A stretch of DNA of 64,000 bases. It comes from Bimastos eiseni (taxonomy: Eukaryota; Annelida; Clitellata; Crassiclitellata; Lumbricidae). Under the pieces are notes generated by a model. That model saw only the letters and a list, made by a program, of their open reading frames with translations, ran no database searches and was not told the origin of the DNA. The translations under genes were made by a program, and so were the position numbers. Shown one piece after another: positions 56,159 through 64,000 of the stretch. The DNA lies in the NCBI GenBank assembly GCA_959347315.1, contig OY365809.1, forward strand, positions 9,153,000-9,216,999. Reading direction: 5' to 3'. Every line of letters starts with the position of its first letter. The first letter of the stretch is position 1.

Positions 56159-56205
56159 CGTCCGTCCGCCCGCCCGTCCGTCCGTCCGTCCGTCCGTCTG
56201 CCTGA
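56125..56205. repeat. (TCTG)n to (TCCG)n microsatellite
   Basis: TCTG units change to TCCG and CCCG units partway, which suggests spread of a T-to-C variant. Confidence 0.93.
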
Positions 56206-56694
56206 TTATCAATCAGTAAGTAAGTCTATCTAGCGGTTGGTCTGGGTGTCTTTGGTGTTTACCTGTCTGTCAGTGTGTTAGTCATTCTGTGTGTATGTCT
56301 GGCCAGAGAGATCTACCTGCGTATGCCATGTTCACTCTTTCTAATACCATGTTTTCTTGTGGTTGTTACCTCCTCCCATTCGATGCCTCTGTTCCTTTGT
56401 CTCTGTTCCCTTGTCTCTGTTCCTCTGCAGACCCTCTGCCTCATCCTAGTCGTTCGTGTCCGTCCTTCTGCCCATCGACCCATCCATGGACCGGAGTCTC
56501 GGGGTAGTCAGATCGCCCATGGCTTCTCTTAAGAGCAGGGTGCATGTGTGGCAGAGGCTTCAAAGATCATCTCCTGGCAGCCTCTCAACCATACTTCAAC
56601 GATTCTCTTTCTTCCCTTGTCTTCTTTCAGAGAAGAAGGCTATAATGCTGTTTTAACCGAACCATTATATTACCCTCCCCCGACTTATTCTGAA

Positions 56695-57035
56695 TGTACG
56701 CTTGTCTTGGTTTGTCTCTGCTTGTCTTGGTTTGTCTTGGTTTGTCTTGGTTTGTCTTGGTTTGTCTCTGCTTGTCTTGGTTTGTCTTGGTTTGTCTTGG
56801 TTTGTCTTGGTTTGTCTCTGCTTGTCTTGGTTTGTCTCTGCTTGTCTTGGTTTGTCTTGGTTTGTCTTGGTTTGTCTCTGCTTGTCTTGGTTTGTCTCTG
56901 CTTGTCTTGGTTTGTCTTGGTTTGTCTCTGCTTGTCTTGGTTTGTCTTGGTTTGTCTTGGTTTGTCTCTGCTTGTCTTGGTTTGTTTTGGTTTGTCTTGG
57001 TTTGTCTCTGCTTGTCTTGGTTTGTCTTGGTTTGT
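56695..57035. repeat. 10-bp minisatellite (TTTGTCTTGG type)
   Basis: Units TTTGTCTTGG, TTTGTCTCTG and CTTGTCTTGG in irregular order, mostly as 20-bp pairs. All frames are open; not coding. Confidence 0.93.
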
Positions 57036-57542
57036 GTGTGTGCTTGCTTGCGTGTGTGTTCTCTGGTTTGTGTCTGTCTCTCTCTATCTGTCTCTCTGTG
57101 TCTCTCTCTGTGTCTCTCTCTGTGTCTCTCTCTGTGTGTCTCTTGCCGTTCATGTTTCTGTTGACTTCCATCCCTTCCTCTTTGTGTGTCATTCTTCCTG
57201 TTCATGTGTCTGTCTACCTCGCACTGTGTTTGCTTTCTCTTTGTCTGCATCTCTTCACCCACCTTCGCCATCTCATTATCTTCCTCTACTATGTGTCTGC
57301 TTCCATCTTTGCATCTTCATTTCTGCATCTCTTCTTCCACCTAGGCTATGTGTATCTTCATTTCCATTATCTGTATCTTTTCATCCCTCTCTCCATCTTC
57401 ATTTCCTTTATCGGCAGGTCTTCATCTACCTCAATGCATCTTATCCAGTGCATGTCTCTATCTTGCTCTCCCTCAGTATACCTCTCTCTATGTCTCTCTG
57501 TCTCTGACTCTGTCTGTCTGTCTGTCTGTCTCTCTCTGTCTG

Positions 57543-57581
<39 letters not shown>

Positions 57582-57600
57582 CTTTTTTCTTTCCCTTTCT
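57036..57600. repeat. CT-rich simple sequence
   Basis: TCTC/TCTG/GTGTCTC runs, a decayed TTCATCTxCAT region (57290-57480), then (TC)n and (TA)n at 57540-57580. Confidence 0.8.
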
Positions 57601-58267
57601 TTCTATCTCTCTCTCAATGCAAACGTTCGCCTCATTATTTTCCCCTTGCCCCTTTGGTCATTGCACGTAGATGGTGGTTTATGAGTTCGGGTGGTTAAGA
57701 GCGGAGTAGTGCGCAGCTATAGCCATGAGAAGGACCGATGACTAAGAAGTGTCCTCTCTGTCTGTCTGCATTGACGAAATGATTGCACAGTCCTTCAGTT
57801 CTGTCTCTGTCCAGTGTCTCCTTTAATGAATTCTCTATGATTCCTAAATCAGTATGGCTGTCATTTGACGACTACAAATAGAACTTTCCTATTGCTGAGG
57901 AGCATACTTCCAAGGCTTACTCAAGTAGGTTCCATTGATAAGCATTGGATTCAGTTAGTTTTGGAAATGGGCTCCTCAGTTGTGAGTTTCATTGGAGTGG
58001 CCCCTCCCCAATCAGAAAGTCTTACTATTGAGCTGTTCAGCAGGTGCTTACTCTATTTTTAAATTCGTTCGTTCATTCATTCCCAGAATTTATATAGCGC
58101 CACTCTAAGAGAACTACACTTACATGGTTACTATTACTATTAGGACCATCTGTTTGCAGTTATTTTTATCTTAACCTTAATCAGACAAAGGAGACAGAAT
58201 CAGTCTGAAGGAAACAAATAGATCTCATGTGCATTATCATTGTTAGTATTTTTACTGTTCATTTTAA

Positions 58268-58285
58268 TAATAATAATAATAATAC
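58268..58285. repeat. Short (TAA)n
   Basis: Six TAA units. Confidence 0.85.
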
Positions 58286-60044
58286 TGCTGCTACTATTTT
58301 TACCCAAGGTAAATGTAATTCATTTTGAAAAAAAATATGCTGTTGACAACTTGACAGGTCTATAATTAGTATTATTCTAATCATCAGCAGCAGCATCACC
58401 ATCAACGTCATTGTCAATATCATTTTCATATTTCTCAAGTTATTATATTTTTCACTGTTTTTAGAATTTTATTAGCCCATCCCTCCGTTCTGAGTAAAAT
58501 CGATTCCCTATTTTTTGGTCCTTTTCCACCGCAAAGGCCTTATAAGTATTAAAAATCCTCACGGACTCGAGTGACGGCGTCTAAGCAGTAACACGTGTTG
58601 GAGCTACCCGCCCACATCTCGTCAACCATTGGCTGTAGTGCTGTAGTGGCGCACATTGCACTGGGCACAAACAACAGACTGATTCGTAGCAGATAAATAT
58701 CGAGGTGTGCATGTGTAGTGATTTTGAAAGGTGTTTGAAAGTATAAAATAACGAGCACACATTACCAGTCAGAGACACACTATACTCACCTATTTAATAC
58801 AAGCCTCTATGCTCAGACATCTGCCATTGTTGAATAAAATTATGTTGAGCTATGATTGTGTTTTTAAATATACTGTTAAATGACAGACTTAGACTATGTG
58901 TACATTGTGTAGGTCAATTACTAATAGATCAGATGCTATGAATATGTGATGAGATGGTTTTACAGCATTCTTTGAGCTGAGACTCTCCACTACCAACCAG
59001 GTCATTGTGTATTCAACGTCGTGTGTTGTCGGAAATTAACCGCCTGCTGAGCCATTCAATGCTAACATATGGCTTATAATATGGCTTATAATATACCTAC
59101 GTCTAAGCCGTTCTTATCGACCATCTGTCTGTCTGTCAATGCTGCTATCCACTATGGATAAAATTTGTCTCAATGATTGATCTGACAACAAAGTCACGTA
59201 ATTCAGGACAAGATTCCTAATAAATGTTGGTATTGGATGTCGTTTGAGGGGCTTCAACTGCGCTGTGTAAAACGCAATAATATATCAGTATGTGTCATCA
59301 CAAAGCGTCAGACAACGTTCCTGCTGAAGTCCTTGAATATAATTACAGTCTGGTCACTTGCAGGCCTAATGACCATTGGTATAGTCTGGCAATGACTGGC
59401 ATCTTGCAATGACCATCAGTTTAGTCTGGTGTCTTCGCTGTCTTGCACCTACCATCAGTTTAGTCTGGTGTCCTGCACCGATCACCAGTTTAGTCTGCTA
59501 TTTTGCATTGACTGCCCCAGTTTAGTCTGGTGCTCTGTATCATTCTGTTTCAGGTGTGGTTTGCTCTTATTCATTGTAAGAATCAATCTCGAGATCAAGT
59601 TGGCTTTCCTTTTCAGATCTCTTGGCTCCCATTTAATCTGACTAGATGGCGCTTTGATGTTGCACGCTGTTGACTGATTGCTTGATCGTCTGCTTGTTTG
59701 ATGTTCTTCCTGTCATTTCTCTGTATCTCTGGAGTTCTGTATCTCATCGCGTCTGTCTGTCTGTCTGTCTATTTGTCTCTGTGTCTACTTGTCAAAGCTG
59801 TATGGTGTCTGTTGGTCACTATGTGGACCTGTCTTTATCAGTCCCGGTCATTTTATCTTGGTCAGTATTTTTGTGTTCTGTCTTTCTCCCTCTCCCTGTC
59901 TCTTTGTCTGTCTTTTTCTAGCGTCTCTTAAAAATAGCTTCTGCAGTTGTAACCTTCACAGACTTAATAGCATTATTGTCAATATATTATTTATTTGGGG
60001 TCATTATTATTTTATTCAATTGTTGTCAATATTTGTTATTACTA

Positions 60045-60160
60045 TTAGTAGTAGCCGCATCAGTGGAAGTAGTAGTAGTAGTAGGTGGTGGTGGAGTAGT
60101 AGTAGTAGTATGGGAAGTAGTAGTAGTAGGTGGAGTAGGGGGAAGTAGTCTTCGTAGTTG
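60045..60160. repeat. (GTA)n/(GTG)n microsatellite
   Basis: GTA trinucleotides with GTG and GGA interruptions. Confidence 0.9.
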
Positions 60161-60939
60161 TAGTTTTAGCAGTAATTTCAGTGCATCAGTGCAAGCTATA
60201 GCGGAGTTAATAACATCAGTATAAGTATCCAGGGTTTAACGACAGCTTATGACAACAAAGGTTGTTGCCGTTGACAGAAATTTGCTTGGCATATTACAGC
60301 ACTCCCCATATTTCTTCTTGAATGGAGCATTTGCTAGTAGGTATACATGGCGTAGGCCTATAGTATCCTGACAGGGCCCATAGCCAAAGGTCAAAGTAAA
60401 GACGAAGCAGAACCCACTCCCGAACTCTTCCCATTACCGACCTCTGCCCTGCCTTTCCGTCGTCTCCACTTCCATATTCGTTGCACTTACCTTCCTCATT
60501 CTGCTCGCATCTTATTCCCTGTCTGGATAATGGACAAAACATTGGAGCGCATAGCTGAGGAACCGAGTTCGAAACCCGTATCTCCGTTAAGGTTGACCAG
60601 ACTTTCTTTTGCTAGGCGACGAAGTTGGTTAAATTAGATGTAGGCCTGTAATATTATTATAGCGTTATGGTCGCAGTTAACAACGACGTCGTTAGATAGC
60701 GGCTCATGGTAACAATTGATTATTGTCAGATGGAAAACAGAGTTATTTTATATTCTATTGTGCTATACTGACATTTGACTTATTTATAAATTGCATTATA
60801 TTGTATACTTTCATATTTCGAAGTAACTTTTCTGTGAATGACCGAATTAAATAGTTATTACCGTTAATAAGATTTGTCATTGAAAACTTTTTTTAGATGC
60901 TCAGATACGCTATAAAAGACCTCTGGATAACACGTCGTT

Positions 60940-61015
60940 ATCGCTTCTCGGCCTGTTGGCTAAGATCAAAGCGTTTACTTGTCAGCTTAATACTGATACG
61001 TACATTAACCACGGT
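60940..61015 (+). ncRNA. U2 snRNA-like sequence, probably a pseudogene or U2-headed SINE
   Basis: It starts ATCGCTTCTCGGCCTGTTGG, then CTAAGATCAA, which matches the conserved 5' end of U2 snRNA but for one base. Later CAGCTTAATACTGATACGT resembles the U2 stem IIa region. Between them the branch-point pairing word GTAGTA is absent. No Sm site or normal 3' half follows. TATAAAAG lies about 30 bases upstream. Function as spliceosomal U2 is therefore unlikely. Confidence 0.6.
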
Positions 61016-61387
61016 TGCGTGACGCCGATGTTACTGGCTCTCGGCCTAGGCTGGTGATCAGATAATCCCTGATCCGCTATCTCTGGTTATAGTGCGTTGG
61101 TGGCGTTGAGATGATGGGGAGAAGCTACGGTATCCTCCGGCTTCTCATTCTCCCCAGTGGTCCGCCACTGAGGGAGTAATTCAAAACAAAAGTAAAACAG
61201 CCTAGGCCTTCTACGTTCCGGGCATGCTGGTTCGTAACATTCCCTTCTAGGGGATCTCTGCTGAGTGGGTCTTCGGCTTGCTAGGGTGCTCAAAGGGAGA
61301 AAGGCTATAGTTGAATGAAAACATCTGATCAGCCAAAAAGCACTAGTTATTACAAAGCAGAAGCTTGACAGGTAGTGTTAGACCGTA

Positions 61388-61465
61388 AGGCAGTGCTGTC
61401 CAACACACGGATCGCGTATACGGCCCGTGGCTGGATTTTAAGTGGCCCGCTCGGGCTTGCAGAAT
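61388..61465. mobile_element. Possible hAT-type terminal fragment
   Basis: CAGTGCTGTCCAAC followed by GCGTATACGGCCCGTGG and GTGGCCCGC resembles the ends of many hAT elements. No partner end or 8-bp duplication found. Confidence 0.35.
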
Positions 61466-61754
61466 TAGCAATTTTTTAAAAATGAAGTAAAGACAAGTCA
61501 CTTGCCTATTTTCATACTTGGCTCATCAACATGATGATAATCATCATTGTCGTTATGTCATTATCATCGCTACCCTCAAAAATAATTACCATGAACATCG
61601 TCGTCGTATCTAGTTCATTTTGTTAAGGGCGGTATATCACCAATTTGCATTGCTACATCCACATGGTGTGCGCCTAGAGCTGATCCGATTTCAGACCAAA
61701 TGTCAGGTTCCCCATTAAGCTTTAACCGCGCTTCGTAGGTTGTTGTAGTGCGAT

Positions 61755-61825
61755 GGTACAGCAGGCCCCCGATTTATGTTCTAGAAACACATTCCTTAGT
61801 ACTCAGAAATTCGCGAAGCAAAAGA
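61755..61825. mobile_element. Possible mariner/Tigger-like end
   Basis: CAGCAGGCCCCCGATTTATG with AAATTCGCGAAGC nearby resembles TcMar-Tigger-type termini. Only one end was seen. Confidence 0.3.
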
Positions 61826-62331
61826 GTTAATGGCGATGTCCACGACATCAGGATGCCAAATCTGTAAAAATATTGACTATCTGCAGAAATAAAAAAGTTT
61901 CTCAGTTCCCAGATTTCCGGGGTTTTCGGGTTGACTGATTCCCATTTCCCCGAGTAACCAATTAACAGCGGGTGAAGTAGTAGTAGTAGTAATAGTAGCA
62001 GTGGTGTTAAATGTAACAGTTACCTGTACTATGTTTTGAGATGGTGAATGATGCTGGTGTTTCTCCCACGATGTAGAGAAGTTGACAATAACAGGAACAT
62101 TATATTATTTGTAAATATATATATTCTTCAGTAAGTTTACCTTTGCTTTAAAAATATTGACAGACGTGACTTTTGGTTTTATGTAATGCAAATCTTATAT
62201 CTCGTTCACGTTTTGGGAAGCTGACATTTAGTGGGAGCGAGTGTTGGGAGAAATGTGTCGGTGATTCTTTGAAAGGTGATACGTGCTTCCAGATTTATGC
62301 TTGGTATTAACTGATTTGTTATCATTTGCAG

Positions 62332-62418
62332 AAGACCAGCATCACGCGGAAGTACAGCTGCAGCAGCAGCAGCAGCATCGCCAGCACCAAGTGCAGACCC
62401 AGAGTTGTAAAGATAAGG
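62332..62418 (+). CDS. Possible further exon, unrecognised
   Basis: Good borders: TTATCATTTGCAG acceptor and GTGAGT donor; 87 bases, so frame-neutral. In phase 0, as the exon ending 46205 requires, it reads TSITRKYSCSSSSSIASTKC. In phase 1 it reads a glutamine/histidine-rich stretch (EVQLQQQQQHRQHQVQTQ). Which frame is used is undecided. The phase 0 reading would make it the next exon of the upstream gene. Confidence 0.4.
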
Positions 62419-62519
62419 GTGAGTTCTTCTCGGCTGCTCTTCCTTCATCTTTCTTGTCAGCTTAGGAATATTAACCCAATAAGATAATAATGGGACTTGG
62501 CGTGAATTGCCTTCTGCAG

Positions 62520-62830
62520 GAGGTAATCCTCCATCCTCTATTTGTCCTCCCTCTCCTCTGCGTCCTCCTCATTCTCTTTGTCCACCTTCCTTCTGTTCGC
62601 CCACCTTCCCCTTCTTGTCTTTGTCCTCCCTCTCCTCTCTTTGTCCTACCTCTCCTCTGCGCCCTCCTCCTCCTCCTCCTTATTATCCTCCTCCTCCTCC
62701 TTATTATCCTCCTCCTGTGCGCCCTACTTCTTCTTATCTTTGTCCTCCCTCTCCTCTGCGCCCTCCTCCTTCTCCTTCTTTGTCCTCTCGCCTCCTGTTC
62801 GCCGTCCTTCTATTTCTCCTCCTCCTCCTT
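62520..62830. repeat. CCT-rich pyrimidine low-complexity tract
   Basis: Degenerate CTC/TCC repeats with TTATTATCCTCC words, beginning about 100 bases after the donor of the 62.3-kb exon candidate. Confidence 0.85.
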
Positions 62831-62973
62831 GCTAATAGACACTCAGACTCCGATAAGAATTTCTTAGTTTCGACCTCTTAAAAACTGAGTTCATCAAGGA
62901 TTGTTTCACCAAAAACGTCCTGAGAGCCCAATAAACACTTACCCGTCAGAACACACATCAGAATACACCCACC

Positions 62974-63006
<33 letters not shown>

Positions 63007-63157
63007 ACGCATGTATTAATCCAAAATGTGGAGTCGATGGAGGAGTGTGTGCTATCGTAAATGGGATGAAGGTGATGAGGTCGGGTGTGGGGGAAGGGGA
63101 AGGTGCAACTGGGGGTTTGACCATAGCAGTTGATTTCCGAATTGAATTCATCTTCAG

Positions 63158-63280
63158 AAACCTCGCGCGATGCGTCTGAACAGGGCCTATCTTTGGAAGA
63201 GGAGTGGAGAAGGGAGGAGGAAGAGAAGGAGGACGAGAGGAAGAATAAGGAAGAGGAGGAGGATTTAATGGAGATGTGAC
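63158..63280 (+). CDS. Possible terminal exon, unrecognised
   Basis: Acceptor CATCTTCAG. In phase 1 it reads TSRDASEQGLSLEEEWRR, then a Glu/Lys-rich coiled segment ending EDLMEM and TGA near 63279. That phase matches only the glutamine-rich reading of the 62.3-kb exon. The second half overlaps a GAGGAA-rich simple stretch, so chance openness is possible. Confidence 0.3.
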
Positions 63281-64000
63281 TGCTGCAGCTGGCGATTTCT
63301 CATATCTTTCACGCTTTTGTTAATGTATCGGCTTATAACAACCATCAACTGTCGACATCCTGACTACCACTGTCCCGTTCTTATGTTGCTTTATATCTTA
63401 AATGGGGTTTTCTGAACATGGGTGCAAGACGGGCAGTCCGAAGGGGGAGGAGGAAAGAACTGCAGATACTGGGGTGCGGATGTATACCCATGGAGCAGGA
63501 GGAAGGATTGAATTAGGAGGATATATGAGGTGGGGCAGTGGACGGTGATGATGATGGTGGTGGTGATAATGATGATGATGATGACGATGATTATGATGAG
63601 AAGAAAGGAGCTTAATATGACTTATGTTTTCTAGTCATTTCGTCGTAGACGGTGCCACGATGTCGCCTATACCCTACTCTCGTCCGTCCTTCCGTCCGTC
63701 CTTTCGTTTGTTTGCGATAGCTTTCATTTGTGATGGACACGTGGAGCGCTCTGCTTGCTGGTGTAATAATCGTCTGGCACGCGTTGGGAAGAAAGAGAGA
63801 CGAGACATTGACAGAGAGAGACAGAGAGAAAGAGACAGAGAAAGAGAGAGACAGAAAGACAGACAGAGACAGAGAGAGGGTTGAGAGGCGCTTAGCGAAA
63901 TCCCGAAGCTGTATTAGGGGCTGCGTCGTCGGACATTTCGACGGCCGAAGAAAAATGCGGAGCTGTCAGGGAGTCTGGTGAAAGAATTCATCAGCCGATG
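63281..64000. other. Right edge: simple repeats
   Basis: GAT/GGT trinucleotides (63545-63600), CCGT words (63680-63705) and a (GA)n/GACA tract (63795-63882). No gene recognised in the last 120 bases. Confidence 0.6.

Larger units (their letters stand above)
46206..62331 (+). other. Long repeat-rich intron or intergenic interval
   Basis: About 16 kb, open-ended if the 62.3-kb exon is not part of the gene. Contents are listed separately. Stretches with nothing recognised: 47541-48036, 48460-48824, 49104-49870, 50000-50685, 51780-52090, 52155-55050, 55110-55570, 57600-58250, 58300-60040, 60170-60935 and 61100-62280. Within 58540-58700 a GC-richer patch with AACCATTGGCTG could be promoter-like. 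Confidence 0.5.

Noticed and set aside
56548..57698. Frames up to 322 codons on both strands
   Set aside because: They are frames of the TTTGTCTTGG minisatellite and CT-rich simple sequence. Several overlapping frames are open at once, typical of low complexity.

Overview
The window is animal genomic DNA: AT-rich, gene-poor, full of introns, transposon relics and simple repeats, with one 200-base assembly gap (3801-4000). Split genes with GT-AG introns, CR1/L2-type LINE tails, tRNA-derived SINEs, hAT-type and other inverted-repeat elements, and a Polinton/Maverick point to a marine invertebrate. Frequent TAGGCCTA-like words and a single-copy NPAS4/dysfusion-type gene make an echinoderm or close deuterostome relative my best guess, but this is a weak inference.

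Layout. 1-6.6 kb: intergenic, with a CR1/L2 LINE relic, short tandem repeats and two (GGTCTT)n arrays. 6.6-20.1 kb: an essentially complete plus-strand bHLH-PAS transcription factor gene of the NPAS4/dysfusion family. It was assembled here from eight exons whose phases agree and encodes about 679 residues. Its introns hold SINEs, an inverted-repeat element, a 2.3-kb 16-bp minisatellite (intron 5), a LINE tail (intron 6) and a tandem array that repeats the intron-7 5' splice site. 20.1-23.9 kb: 3' flank, one SINE and unexplained sequence. 23.9-28.5 kb: a dead, internally deleted Polinton/Maverick (adintovirus-like) element with about 280-bp terminal inverted repeats, a 6-bp target duplication, and broken genes for a SAP-like protein, protein-primed DNA polymerase, packaging ATPase, zinc ribbon and phospholipase A2-integrase. 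28.5-40 kb: repeat-rich intergenic DNA with non-autonomous DNA transposons, a possible CpG-rich promoter near 35.3 kb and a 24-bp minisatellite.

40.9-64 kb: a second plus-strand gene that I do not recognise. Three phase-consistent exons (40988-41107, 44439-44550, 45610-46205) encode 276 residues of acidic, serine-rich sequence. One or two possible further exons lie at 62.3 and 63.2 kb. The long intron between is almost wholly minisatellite, microsatellite and LINE debris, plus a U2-snRNA-like sequence at 60.9 kb that lies outside any recognised gene.

The two genes share only direction; nothing shows a functional link. The most unusual structures are the amplified splice-donor array, the two-state 16-bp minisatellite, and several inverted-repeat elements with tandem cores, one of which is telomere-like.
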